Source: Oegoconia quadripuncta
Lineage: Eukaryota; Arthropoda; Insecta; Lepidoptera; Autostichidae
Direction of reading: 5' to 3'
Length of the DNA stretch: 64,000 nt
Assembly: GCA_949316235.1 (NCBI GenBank)
Contig: OX438745.1
Location: forward strand, 2,919,001-2,983,000
The notes under the pieces were generated by a model. The model did no database searches, had not been told where the DNA came from, and saw only the letters and a list, made by a program, of their open reading frames with translations. Made by a program: the position numbers and the translations under genes. This document shows positions 46,410 to 58,412 of this stretch, piece by piece. Numbering within the stretch: position 1 is the first letter of the stretch; each line of letters begins with the position of its first letter.

Positions 46410-47917
46410 TCCATTGCTTCCACCTACGACCTCATCTTAACTTAACATCAGGTGTGATTGAGGTCAAGTACCAAACCGTTGTGCATAAAAAAAAGGACAA
46501 AAAACTGTGCTAACATAGTAAGGAAAATATAAGTGCCACTGTAGTTTAGGTAACCCTTATTCAATACTTTAAGTAAGCATTCTGGCGTCACTTGTTACTG
46601 GACTCCTCATTCTCATTCACTTAACATCAGGTGTGATTGAGGTCAAGTACCAAACCGTTGTGCATAAAAAAATACAAAAGACTGTGCTAACATAGTGCCC
46701 ATAAAGGAAAAAATAAGTACCACTGTAGTTTAGGTAACTCTTATTCAATACTTTAAGTAAGCATTCTGGCGTCACGTGTTACTGGAATCCCCATTCTCAT
46801 TCACTTAACATCAGGTGTGATTGAGGTCAAGTACCAAACCGTTGTGCATAAAAAAAATACAAAAGACTGTGCTAACATAGTGCCCATAAAGGAAAAAATA
46901 AGTACCACTGTAGTTTAGGTAACCCTTATTCAATACTTTAAGTAAGCATTCTGTCGTCACGTGTTACTGGAATCTTCATTCTCATTCACTTAACATCAGG
47001 TGTGATTGAGGTCAAGTACCAAACCGTTGTGCATAAAAAAAAATACAAAAAAGTGTGCTAACATAGTGCCCATAAAGGAAAAAATAAGTACCACTGTAGT
47101 TTAGGTAACCATTATTCAATACTTTAAGTAAGCAATCTGTCGTCACGTGTTACTGGAATCTTCATTCTCATTCACTTAACATCAGGTGTGATTGAGGTCA
47201 AGTACCAAACCGTTGTGCATAAAAAAAAATACAAAAAAGTGTGCTAACATAGTGCCCATAAAGGAAAAAATAAGTACCACTGTAGTTTAAGTAACCATTA
47301 TTCAATACTTTAAGTAAGCAATCTGTCGTCACGTGTTACTGGAATCTTCATTCTCATTCACTTAACATCAGGTGTGATTGAGGTCAAGTACCAAACCGTT
47401 GTGCATAAAAAAAAATACAAAAAAGTGTGCTAACATAGTGCCCATAAAGGAAAAAATAAGTACCACTGTAGTTTAGGTAACCCTTATTCAATACTTTAAG
47501 TAAGCATTCTGTCGTCACGTGTTACTGGAATCTTCATTCTCATTCACTTAACATCAGGTGTGATTGAGGTCAAGTACCAAACCGTTGTGCATAAAAAAAA
47601 ATACAAAAAAGTGTGCTAACATAGTGCCCATAAAGGAAAAAATAAGTACCACTGTAGTTTAGGTAACCATTATTCAATACTTTAAGTAAGCAATCTGTCG
47701 TCACGTGTTACTGGAATCTTCATTCTCATTCACTTAACATCAGGTGTGATTGAGGTCAAGTACCAAACCGTTGTGCATAAAAAAAAATACAAAAAAGTGT
47801 GCTAACATAGTGCCCATAAAGGAAAAAATAAGTACCACTGTAGTTTAGGTAACCATTATTCAATAATTTAAGTAAGCAATCTGTCGTCACGTGTTACTGG
47901 AATTCTCATTCTCATAC
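46410..47917 (+). repeat. Tandem array of eight ~179-186 bp units carrying a SINE tail
   Basis: The anchor acttaacatcaggtgtgatt recurs at 46440, 46619, 46803, 46988, 47174, 47360, 47546 and 47732. Each unit holds the last ~60 bp of SINE family A (to gtgcataaaaaaaa), then a constant spacer (tgtgctaacatagtg, aagtaccactgtagtttagg, gtcacgtgttactgga). The first unit has the longest upstream SINE match (from about 46410). Spacing settles at exactly 186 bp in the later units, which look nearly identical. Confidence 0.9.
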
Positions 47918-48306
47918 GCAGAAACGCTTTAACGATGATTATACTTATCCCAAAACTTACTATACTATAGAAGCTATTTACATACAATCCTATTAAAGGG
48001 ACATTGTAACAACTATGAAGCTAGAGTCTAACCTATTTCTTCACATATATAAGTATATAATAAAGAGTAAATTAAAAAAATATTTTACACAAAAATTTAT
48101 TTTTTGACTTCAATACAATAAATTGATTTATTTACAAAATAAGATCACAATTATATTATAGAAATTATATCAATAAAAACCTATAGTGAATAACTAAATA
48201 TTAAATCTAAATAAAATACTGATTATATTATTAAAGAAAATACTTATATGTATAAATAAAGAAATTGTCCCAGATCTCACACGGCCCGAAGGGCCTCGAG
48301 TAGGCT

Positions 48307-48646
48307 TTTTTTTTCTTTTTTTTTTATACACAACGGGTTGGTATTGACCTCAATCACACCTGATGTTAAGTGAAGATGAGGTCGAAGGTGGAAGCGTACT
48401 GACCCGAAAACCCCAACACATTAGGGGACTGGCTATCTTATCTCTGACAACCGGAACACAACAATGCTATTAACATTGCTGTTTGGCGGCAGATTTAGAT
48501 AAGATGGTGGTAGCTAGCCAGGCGGACATTTAAAATGCCCTACCACCAACCAAACCGAGTACTTAAAACATGTACCCCGTTGGGGATCGAACCCGCGACC
48601 TCCGAATCGTAAACCCAATGTTGTTGACATTGAGCCACGGAGGCGG
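48307..48646 (-). mobile_element. SINE, family A, full length
   Basis: Reverse copy from the T-rich tail to gagccacggaggcggtt. B-box region gttggggatcgaacccgcg. Confidence 0.85.
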
Positions 48647-48699
48647 TTAATAAACGGCTTATAGTAGTATAGCTTCAAAAACTATCTTATATATAAAAC

Positions 48700-48915
48700 T
48701 ATCTAACTAATATTATAAATACGAAAGTTTGGACATTTGTTTGTTTGTTCCTCAATTACAGCGAAACGGATATGGATGAAATTTGTTATAGTGATAGTAC
48801 ATAACGTGGATTAAAACATACGATATTTATCCCGATATAGTGAGTAGTTCCCGAGGGATAAACATATCCGCGATAAAGTTATACCACACAGGCGAAGCCG
48901 CGGGTGGAAAGCTAT
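48700..48915 (+). repeat. Dispersed repeat family G
   Basis: aatattataaatacgaaagt through gaagccgcgggtggaaagct. Confidence 0.55.
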
Positions 48916-49224
48916 CGTTACATAAGTATAAAAGACGACTCGCCTTAACATTCTGAACGACTTTATCATCCAGACGATAGTGAAGTCAATTATCACCAAG
49001 TTGAATTGAAAGTGCACGTCATCAATTAAAATAAGCTGAGATTGAGTGAGTTGTTATACAATAAAAATATAAATATTAAATTATCCAAAGATTGGCCGTG
49101 ACTGTATTGAAACGTCGTGAAATTTTATGGTGAGTGTCTGCGGCCGGGTTTGTTTCACAATTCAATTGTAATACATCGCCCATTAAGAATTATTTTAATT
49201 TAATGTTCATTGAACGTTAAGATA

Positions 49225-49412
49225 ATAATAAATAAATAAATATTCTTAGACATACACACAGCGCCATCTAGTTCCACAGTAGGCTTGTGTTGTGGATACC
49301 AGATGGTTGATATACTACTTACTTAAATACATTTTTTTTGTAAATAAATACTTATTATAAATTAAAACATCCATAACTCGGGTACACATGTCCGTATTCA
49401 TCACACAAACAT
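49225..49412 (-). mobile_element. SINE, family B, head missing
   Basis: Reverse copy: taaatattcttagacataca, cagcgccatctagttccaca, gggtacacatgtccgtattc. Confidence 0.68.
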
Positions 49413-49665
49413 AATCGTAGTTGGGGTATAGGTACCAGCTCGAATTGATCATCTTGGAGTTGTCATTATTGACAATCACTCCAATCTTCTCTGGACTTTT
49501 TCCATACAAGCCCAAACTCCTGTCTTCATGTGCGAAAATCATAACAATTGTTTAAATATGTAATACAATGAAATTTCAATGGGACTATTTTGACGACAAC
49601 CCCTTTAATTTACAAAAATAACCACGAGGATCTACCTCCAAATCTCGAAGTTCTCGGTTACATAC

Positions 49666-50049
49666 AACAAGAAATATTATACAAGCGGCTGAATTGAGAA
49701 TATCCTCCTTTTTGATGTCGGTTAAAAAACACCGAACCGTTCGAGGAAAAGTAACACTGCAGCACTCAAATTGTAGGCGGCTTTTCTTATTTTATTAACA
49801 AAATTGTCATTCAAATACTTTGTTACATGGTACACAATCACGTGGTGAATGAATCGGAACAAGAAATATTATACAAGCGGCTGAATTGAGAATATCCTCC
49901 TTTTTGATGTCGGTTAAAAAACACCGAACCGTTCGAGGAAAAGTAACACTGCAGCACTCAAATTGTAGGCGGCTTTTCTTATTTTATTAACAAAATTGTC
50001 ATTCAAATACTTTGTTACATGGTACACAATCACGTGGTGAATGAATCGG
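49666..50049. repeat. Perfect 192-bp tandem duplication
   Basis: 49666-49857 and 49858-50049 are identical by eye, starting aacaagaaatattatacaag. The unit contains tgatgtcggttaaaaaacac, a common moth repeat end. Confidence 0.85.
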
Positions 50050-50117
50050 AACTAATTGTTGGATAATATGTATAGATAAGTACTCGTATGTAGTAAATTG
50101 TATGAAGCTATTCGTTT

Positions 50118-50165
50118 TCGATTAGATTCGTTTCTGGCGCGGTCAGTCCTTGGATGGGTGACCAC
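50118..50165 (+). pseudogene. 5S rRNA-derived fragment
   Basis: tctggcgcggtcagtccttg followed by gatgggtgaccac matches the internal promoter region of eukaryotic 5S rRNA. The rest of the gene is absent. The same left neighbour (ttttcgattag) is seen in the 38-39 kb inverted repeat. Confidence 0.55.
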
Positions 50166-50186
50166 AAGTGGTATTTTATTACGAGT

Positions 50187-50502
50187 ATTTTTTTATGCAC
50201 AACGGGTTTGGTATTTGACCTCAATCACACCTGATATTAAGTGAATATGAGGTCGAAGGTGGAAGCGTACTGACCCGCAAACCCCAACACATTTGGAGGA
50301 CTGGCTATCTTTCTCTGACAACCGGAACACAACAATGCTATTAACATTGCTGCTTGGCGGCAGTTTCGATAAGACGGTGGTAGCTAGCCAGGCGGACATT
50401 TAAAATCCTACCACCAACCAAACCGTACTTAAGCATGTACCCCGCTGGGGATCGTACCCGCGACCTCCGAATCGTAAACCCAATGTTGTTTACATTGAGC
50501 CA
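50187..50502 (-). mobile_element. SINE, family A, head end lost
   Basis: Reverse copy from the T-rich tail to ttgagcca. The last ~12 bp of the head are missing. Confidence 0.82.
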
Positions 50503-50635
50503 TTTACGTGCTTAGGGCACGTTTAATAGTCAATCCGGGTTGTTTTCAATTGAAGGCTAAGTCGATGGATTATGGTGACTTAAAAACTCTGACTGTCAGA
50601 TGGTCACCAGTCTGACAAATCCACCAATCCCTACT

Positions 50636-50735
50636 GGGCCCGCGTGGTGGACTATGACCCATAGCGGGAGGAGGCTGTGCTCCAACACACTCCTCCTCCC
50701 GCTATGAGCCATAATCAACGTGCTAGGCTGTGATG
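50636..50735. repeat. Inverted SINE-derived palindrome
   Basis: cccatagcgggaggagg and its reverse complement ctcctcctcccgctatg flank tgtgctccaacaca. gggcccgcgtggtggactat is the 3' body of a family-D-like SINE. Confidence 0.6.
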
Positions 50736-51386
50736 CAATTGCTGTGTAATTATTATTGCCTTATAATAACATAAGTACCCAATTAATTGATTTGTCTGTG
50801 GGGAAAAATGAAATAAAGAATGGAGAATGGAACTTAAAATGAACCGTATTTTGTTTCAAGAAAGAAATTCTATTCTAGATAACCAATGATATCACAAAGA
50901 ATAGAATTTATGCTCCTAGTAATGGCGTTTGTAATTTTATTTTATTGATAATACAGAATCAACAGCATCATTATAAACAATATTACACAAAATTTATAAG
51001 CCAAAGTTATGCCAATTACAGATTGTAATTTTTCATTGCAATTCTTTTAAAAAAATAATTAGGTGGAAGGTCACTATTAAATAATAATCATACAATCTAA
51101 TAGTGAGTAAGTAATAATAAATAATTTCGTCAATAAGTAATATTACAAAAAAAAAATAGGTCAAATAATTCAATCAATGTCAAATAATCGTCGTATGTAT
51201 GAATTTCGCAATGTCGTGTTTTGTGTGTGCGAGTGTATGTGTGTGTGTGGTTTGGGAATGGATCGATGAGAATGACTAGTCGCGCGGACAGGTGAGCGAG
51301 ACGAGCGAGTAATGTAAAAAATATTAAGATACCTACATAAAACTGGAAAATAGTTCACAAGATAATAATGAGTGTGAACAAAGATA

Positions 51387-51579
51387 CAGAGGGCGGAGTG
51401 TGAGTTTTGTTTCCACTCTTTACTACCGCGTTCACGTTTACGTGACGATTTGTATGAAGAAATGTGCAGCGCCTCTAGTGGATAGTTTGCAAAGCGATTT
51501 TTTTCATAGATACTTTTTGCATAAACGCGAACGCGATGGTAAATTTAAAAACGAGACAAAACTCGCACTTCGCACCCTG
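51387..51579. mobile_element. Foldback MITE (~193 bp)
   Basis: Left end cagagggcggagtgtgagtt then ttgt; right end acaaaactcgcacttcgcac then cctg. Further pairing extends inwards (taccgcgttcacg / cgcgaacgcgatggta). Confidence 0.55.
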
Positions 51580-51645
51580 AAATACAATAGAAAAGGACGC
51601 ATACTTAAATGAAAACATAGATTATGAATAAGAGTAGACTAGATG

Positions 51646-52524
51646 CATGGACTTATTATTTAAACAGGACTGATAACTATCAAAAGAATCATTTAGGAAA
51701 ATGATCACTATGTCAACGCAATAAGGTATTAAATTGGATGCACCATACACAAAGGCAAATCCGAGCCGAGAGAGATAATAATAACGGAGGCCGTGTGTCT
51801 CGTTCTTACATCTTGCCAGCAAAAAAAATGATTATGATCAACAGTTTTGGCTACTCAAAAATTCCATTGAAACACTTATATTTTTATGTTATTTTAACAA
51901 TTATAAATAAACAAATAACATTCGCATTAATTTCTTTTCATATATTCTTAAATCAAACAGAAAACATAAATTTTTATTTCGATTTTGTTATTTTTATGGT
52001 AACCCTGAAAAGCATGTCATGTCATGGCGGCTCGGTGTGATTTTGAATTTTCTTTGCATTAAAAGTTTTTTAAAGTATTTGTTATATTATAACAAGTAAA
52101 AGGAGTAAAATGGTGAAAAAGTGTTGCGTTTATACTTGCCCAAGTGAATCCTATGGTGGTTGCAACATATCTTTCCACAGGTAAGCTAAAAATAATATTT
52201 TTGTAAATCAAAGAAGTAGGATGCCCATGAATTCTTGAAATGAGTCGAAATATGTGAAATATGTGTGATTGATTAGGGTCCTGACTGTTGTACTATTATT
52301 GCAGTTTCCCAAAAAATGAAGAAATGCGAAATAAATGGCTCACGCCGGCTAATGTCAAAACGCCAAAGTTTTTTGACAAATATTTTATTACAACATTTGT
52401 CCCAAGTAACAAATATATTGTGGTCACCCTGTTAGACAGAGACAAACGGCCTCTACGTTACACATCCTGCTCGGCTCGTTTTTCAGCGGCGAGTACTCAG
52501 TCCTGTTTAATTAATAAGTCCATG
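51646..52524 (+). mobile_element. P-element-like THAP transposon, internally deleted, copy 2 (879 bp)
   Basis: Same element as 11379-12268. Flanked by the 8-bp duplication ACTAGATG (51638-51645, 52525-52532). The right inverted repeat has one change (taattaat for taaataat). It carries the same THAP start (MVKKCCVYTCPSESYGGCN...) with the same small intron. Confidence 0.88.
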
Positions 52525-52609
52525 ACTAGATGCTACATTTTTTCTTTTTTCTGTATTATCTATTACCATTCTTTTGCCCTGGTCTCAATCTATTTATGGT
52601 CGGTATGGT

Positions 52610-52725
52610 ACCTACATCTTTTTCTTCAATTCTGTCAGCTGTTACCTCATCATTCACGCTCTTTTCATATCGTCTCACACACAATCCATCTATCTTATCA
52701 TTACTTAACACTTCCATAAAAGAAA
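52610..52725 (-). mobile_element. LINE tail fragment (family a)
   Basis: gtcagctgttacctcatcat, ttcacgctcttttcatat and cacaatccatctatctta match the repeated LINE tail at 2703-3130. Confidence 0.55.
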
Positions 52726-53570
52726 TATCAAATAGTTTTGTAGGTACCTACTGTAAGGTTGTATATTTTTAATTGGATCTTGTTGAAGTGCCATAGCATT
52801 GGGCGCGAAAATAAGTGGAGGTTATGGGCAGAAGAACTTAGAAGGAGAAATATCTTCGAACGATTCAACTGAATATAAACAAGCGGGGAAAGAAAATAAG
52901 ATGTAGAATCATTCTCAGTGAAAATATATAGGTATCAAATAAAATAATTCGAAGGATATTTGCTTCTTGCATTTACCTATCTACTAAAGAAAGCTGCGTC
53001 CGTATTCAAATTGGAGACACTCACACGGGTGAGGTAAAGCGTTACAGTAGGTACCTGTATAGGTACTAGTGTCATCACTTGTAGTAGGTACCTACGTAGT
53101 AATTAATGACTCAAAGAATCAGTCCAATACTCTGAACAATACAGCTGACCGTTGGAAACTTATAATTTCCAACTACCAAAAACTGTAGCAACATTGTAAA
53201 TCACTACTAACTACCGTTCTCGTTTAGCCGCTACAAAATGGCTGACCACTGGTCTGATACCAACCTAACAAGCATTATAAATGGTCGCCTCTAAAACCCT
53301 AATCGTCCCACCATCGCCCAACAACAAAGTAGTCTCAAATTACATCCAATTATAAGCCATTCAATCCTTTTAGAAGAATACTGTAAAAAAACACGCCAAC
53401 AATCGTAGTAATTAAGAAAAAAGGCGCGTAACGAAAGATGTGACGTTTGCTACCAACATGCCTAACGAGCCGGACGCGGTAGTGATGCACTGTTGCTCCG
53501 CTAGTTATCGATAAATAGGGCGGTCGTTAATCAACAGACGCACTTCACGCAGTTAACATCGCATTGTGTC

Positions 53571-53768
53571 TATAAAAGGTCAGAATTGGCAGTCAGTAAG
53601 GACAATTTTATGATTTCTCGTGGGTATAATAATTTTCTGTGGCCATATATGAGGATGATCACAAATCAGGCTTACAAACGATTCATTTATATCAACTTAC
53701 GCTCACTTAACAATTTACGGTTGTCAATAGGCTATAATATAACTTACAATGTTTTCAAATATAAATAA
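53571..53768 (+). other. TATA box, initiator and short ORF (possible nested gene start)
   Basis: TATAAAAG at 53571 is followed by TCAGT at 53593 and an ATG at 53610 opening a 52-codon frame (MISRGYNNFLWPYMRMITNQ...). Spacing from TATA to the initiator A is 24 bp, a little short. The peptide has no motif I know. Could be chance. Confidence 0.25.
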
Positions 53769-54189
53769 GTATAGGTTGTTAATTTAATTTTGTCATAGTA
53801 TCATTAATGGTTTCTAAAGACTTGTAAATCAAAAAAACTATATATAATCAAACAAAATTAAAAACAAATGATTCATATAACCTGTCCGAAATTGTGAAGT
53901 TAATACTTAATAATTTTATTGAACAGTCGATAATATCAAGTAGCGCAGCTCTACGAAACAATCAAATTTCGAACAACAATGGCGTCGGTTGATAATCGCG
54001 GGCGTACCGTTCCCGCTTCGTTACATAAAGGTTCTTTGTAATACACACATTACTTCTATAAAAAATATATTATTCTCTATTTTTCTAGGGTGACGATTTT
54101 GACACATTGAAACCGGCGCGTTAAGCCGGTTTAATTAAAAAGGTCTTTTATATTGTATAGTTCATAAAAATAATATTGTTATATTACAG

Positions 54190-54362
54190 GGGTGGCAGTT
54201 TATGTAGGGGATAAGCTCAAGTATCGAATCGGAGGTTATTTGCCGAATAATATTTTCTTTGTAAGCGATGCGGGTAGCGCAATAGATCAATTTTTTATTG
54301 ACACAGATAATGGAGTTCATATTATAGATACTAAGGGTGATATTGATACGTTTTTCTTTTAA
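54190..54362 (+). CDS. Candidate terminal coding exon of an unidentified gene nested in intron 1
   Basis: Preceded by a good acceptor (ttgttatattacag) and open to TAA at 54360. Reads VAVYVGDKLKYRIGGYLPNN, then IFFVSDAGSAIDQFFIDTD and NGVHIIDTKGDIDTFFF. The alternation of hydrophobic, Gly and Asp residues looks like strands of a beta-propeller. It vaguely recalls moth ommochrome-binding-like secreted proteins, which is a guess. An upstream ATG (MASVDNRGRTVPASLHK, about 53979-54030) would join in phase only through a weak donor (AAAG|GTTCTT), so the 5' exons are unresolved. Confidence 0.4.
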
Positions 54363-55096
54363 ATAATCGTAATTATACGCGTATAAAACATAAATACAGC
54401 TCTACAAATAAGTATAATAAGTGATATCCTGTAGCAGCTGAGAAATAGAGTCCAGCTTTACAGTAAGCAATAACGTTAACTGCCCGGGTGGTTTAAGCAT
54501 TTAAGAAAATATTACTTTATGCCATTATAAAAAGAACTTTATTACAATGTATAGATAAATTTTGATCACCTTTGGTTTCATTAAATTTTAATGGTATCTG
54601 AACCTGAAAGCTATCTACGAAAAATCCAACTATAAATATTTGCACTCATAAAGAAAAAATTAATAAAATCAATAGGCATCACAGAAACTCATATCCTTTG
54701 CCCAGACACATTAAAAATTTAACCACTGTCAAGAACACTCGGCAACTGACGTCATACATAAGAACAATGCGCTTGTATAGACGGGGTATCTATTTCTAAA
54801 CTAATCTGAACAACCTTCCAACAATGTTACATCTGCGAACCATAAACTCCAATAACTTATTAAATAATGTCAATTATCGTTATAATTAACTTATCACAAT
54901 TATAATTACAGCTAATGAACAGATAGCTACAATGTAAATGGGTCAGGATGAGGGTATCTCCACTTTAACGAGTAATTATGAAATGAGACTAAGCGGGCCA
55001 GAGGTCACAGATAACGTAACAAAATAACTCTTTTGGTGTATAAATATCGTTTTTAAACGAGTTATTTAAGACTATGATAGAGGCTAATTAAGAATA

Positions 55097-55396
55097 ATGA
55101 ATAAATTAATAGGTATAGTTCTTATTATTTCTTTAGTTTATAATTTATATTATGAGAGACAAGGACTCGAATTTCATTCATAAATTGTTGAACCTGTATT
55201 GTGTCGTCAAAGTGACAGTTTATCTATTCTAAAAGAAATAAGTGTGACAGATGTAAAAGAAATAATTGTGAAACTATTATCTATAAATAATTCGACTGTA
55301 CCACGTATAATAATGCTGAATAATTTTTATGCACTGACAATAACAGAGTATTTTGAGATAACCGAGGTTTATCTCAATGTCCCATGTTTTAGATAA
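55097..55396 (+). pseudogene. Candidate small secreted-protein gene with an in-frame stop
   Basis: ATG at 55097 opens MNKLIGIVLIISLVYNLYYE, a convincing signal-peptide-like start. It meets TAA at 55181-55183, then the same frame stays open to 55394 (SDSLSILKEISVTDVKEIIV, LNNFYALTITEYFEITEVYL). TATAAATA lies near 55039. Either a gene killed by one stop, or two chance frames. Confidence 0.3.
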
Positions 55397-55629
55397 GCTA
55401 CTATTTTCTTGTAAGGAAACACTTAATTCTGTCAACAGACAGTGATTTTATTTAGAATTGATTGTGATACGAGAGATAAACTTAGGTATATTGCTCTCCG
55501 TATCTTTACTGTTTGCTTCTTTTGCTTTTAAGCGAACAAAAATAGGTTACAACATTTTCATTTAGATAACTTGATAGTTTGTTGTATGTTATTTGTATGT
55601 TGATATTATTTGTTAAGTTTCATAAAATA

Positions 55630-55710
55630 AGAACAACGACGGGTGTTACTTGTTTGGCGGGTGTGTGTGTGTGTTTGTGTGTGTCCAGTTTTTGTCCGGA
55701 CGTATCTCAG
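55630..55710 (+). repeat. Dispersed repeat family F fragment
   Basis: caacgacgggtgttacttgt, then (gt)n and ccagtttttgtccggacgta. Confidence 0.45.
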
Positions 55711-56035
55711 AATAGTCCAGTAAGAATACACGTTTAACTTCTTATAATCTTAAAGGCCGTGATTTTTTGCGTATGGTTAGAGTACCTGTCAGTGATAGAA
55801 TAAAAATGTTTTCCAACAAATCTTGTAAAATAGCTTGCTTTAAATTAGTAGTAAAATTATTAGATTAAAATTACCCCTGTAAATTTGAGTGATTTGAGGG
55901 CAAATATCACGACTCAATAAACTATTTTTAGAAAATATAAATTTTGTTTTAATTAATTATTTTTTTATAAAATAGTTGAGATGTTAGCATCTTCTACAAC
56001 GCAATGAAGTTCACAATGGTAACTTTAATTTAATT

Positions 56036-56088
56036 TTACATCAGGTGTGATTGAGGTCAAGTGCTAATCCATTGTGCATAAAAAAATA
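56036..56088 (+). mobile_element. SINE, family A, tail only
   Basis: catcaggtgtgattgaggtc through ttgtgcataaaaaaat. Confidence 0.6.
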
Positions 56089-57270
56089 TATTGTAGGTTT
56101 TATAACTAAATACATGTACTATACCTAAAGTAATCTACAGAATGATTAGAAACCATTTTTATCCTATTACTGATACGTATTCTATGCTTCTACAAAAAAT
56201 CAGGGAATTTAAGATTATAGCAAATTACACCACAAAAATGTCGTATTTTAACTGGACTTTGCGTAGTCCGATTTCAGTACCGTTTTTTTTATATTAAATA
56301 CTAAACTCGGGTGCAGATTCTCAGCTGTCTTTGATGAAAATCGGTTCATCTGTTTCGATGATATTTAGCTTTTAACACAGTTCCTTGGTGTATTTCGATA
56401 ATAATCAATAGTCTTTTGAGGGTTTTCAAAAATTTTTATATTATATTTCATGGAAATTGATTAAGCCGTTTCGAAGATATTTAGCTTTTAACCCAGATGG
56501 TTTGGCTTATCTGAATGATGTAATATCGAGTTTTCTCGGGAATTTTATAACTTTTCATTTGTATTTAAGTACTCAGGTACTATGTCAAAGACAGCAAAAT
56601 TCTTACCCCATAAAAACGAAAATACTGTTAAAATAGTTTTGATTAAAAAAAAAATTTTTGTTCAAACGGATACTTTTTATCATAAATTCTCGAATACAGT
56701 CGAAATTACAGGCCCTTAATGACATGAAAAATATGTAACAATCAAACCAACTAAGTAGCCAATTTACTAAATGAATAATTGTGACGGTGAATATGAAATA
56801 TATTTTGTAGATTGCAATGAATAGATCGATATACCGGCAACAATGCTGTTTGTCAATTCGACGATAATAGAAATAAATTACGCATTTGCAACTTTGATTT
56901 CAACACTAGGTAGGTACTATAGCTTTATTGCTTGTCATCGTACCTATACAACAGGAAAAAGTTTACTGTTGCTTTGTAGTTTTACCGTCGGCTTGCACTA
57001 AAGTCGCAAAAATAAACAAGCTATTAAAGACCAGGGAATCTATTTTAAAGTTTTAGTAACTTAGAAAAACTCCTATAAAAAATTCATTCTAAACATGTGG
57101 AAAATAAACACTAACACCCCAAACTTACATACAATTTTCAATATATTTTTAAACAAGCCGAATTTTGACAAGTTATGTTTCAAATGTCTGTAGTTACCCG
57201 TGTGGAAACTCAATTATCGGTAACCTAAGCATTTTAAAAATCCAAACAAGTTAAAAAGAATTATCTATGT

Positions 57271-57690
57271 GGTCCTTACCTATGAAATTGGCGTTTTGTA
57301 TGAAGAATTTTATAAGACTGTTTTCTCCATAAAAACATTTTTGTTTTTTTTTGGGAACGGCAAATCCAAATTTAGCCTAACTTTGTATGTATTATCAGAT
57401 AACATTAAGTTAAGTATAGCCAGCATTAATTTTTAAAAGTAACCGCTTTATAAAAGTTTCAGCGAATCTAAGAAATGATTATGGGAAGCACATGAAAAGA
57501 GCACTGTTAAAAAAATTTTATTATGTGATTTAGCCCAGAAATTAAAAAATATTTCATGTGAAACCTTGAAATAATATTCCATTTTCCAAATAAAAAACAA
57601 ATTTGGAAATAGCTTTGAAAACCGCAGGAATTGGTACATATGATTAACAAAGAAAAAAAACTCCAATTTCATAGGTAAAGACCCGATATA
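57271..57690. mobile_element. Mariner-like MITE, copy C (~415 bp)
   Basis: gtccttacctatgaaattgg at the left, ccaatttcataggtaaagac at the right. Interior as in 21823-22240. Confidence 0.75.
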
Positions 57691-57699
57691 TTGTGCTCT

Positions 57700-58412
57700 G
57701 CACAGTACGTGAACTTCTAAATAAACAACTCCAATAGAAAAACCTGGGCCTAATAGCCACCAACAAAAGGATGAGGGGACAGAAAACTTTTCGCCTAGTT
57801 GTAGCTCGGCCACATAGTGCCTTTTCTATTTCCGTTTACACCAATATTTACAATTTTCTGGTAATCAATGCAAATTCTTACTCCGTGCATTCACAATTAA
57901 ATGGATATAACATAGAATTATCTGCAAATGTTAATAGCCAATGATTTGCATCCATTTATTACTGATTTACATAATTACTTCACTAATCTTTAATATTTGT
58001 ACTTGATTGGTGTTATTTTGTAGAATTGTGAAACGGTATACAGTCATGACAAGTTATTCGCTATAGAGACAAGTTATGAGCGTCTACATTGATGACACGT
58101 TTTTTCGTGAACTTAATTTAGAAAGCAAATTTTGTTTAGAAAGAAAGAAAATGAATTCTACGAATACACATAAATAAATAATGATTAATGTCCTCCTTTA
58201 CATCATTCTACAAAATTTGATTTAACAAATAGGTATTTTAATTAAAGTTAATTTCTTTCAGCAGATATTTTATGCCGAAACTATAACAACTTTTTTATTA
58301 TGTCCATAATGACCTAAATCGTGATTATTAATTTGTCGAAGAAAATAAAACATGTCAATAAATACCCAAGCAGAAATATCAGAGACGCCTACAAGGCAAC
58401 AGAAAGACTTAC
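57700..58412. other. Start of intron 1: no recognised feature
   Basis: AT-rich DNA next to exon 1. The 121-codon minus-strand frame ending in this area overlaps the MITE and is accidental. Confidence 0.4.

Noticed and set aside
46410..47917. CRISPR-like array
   Set aside because: Repeats and spacers are all the same from unit to unit and ~186 bp long. It is a eukaryotic tandem repeat derived from a SINE tail.
50118..50165. Functional 5S rRNA gene
   Set aside because: Only about 35 bp of the internal region is present and it diverges on both sides.
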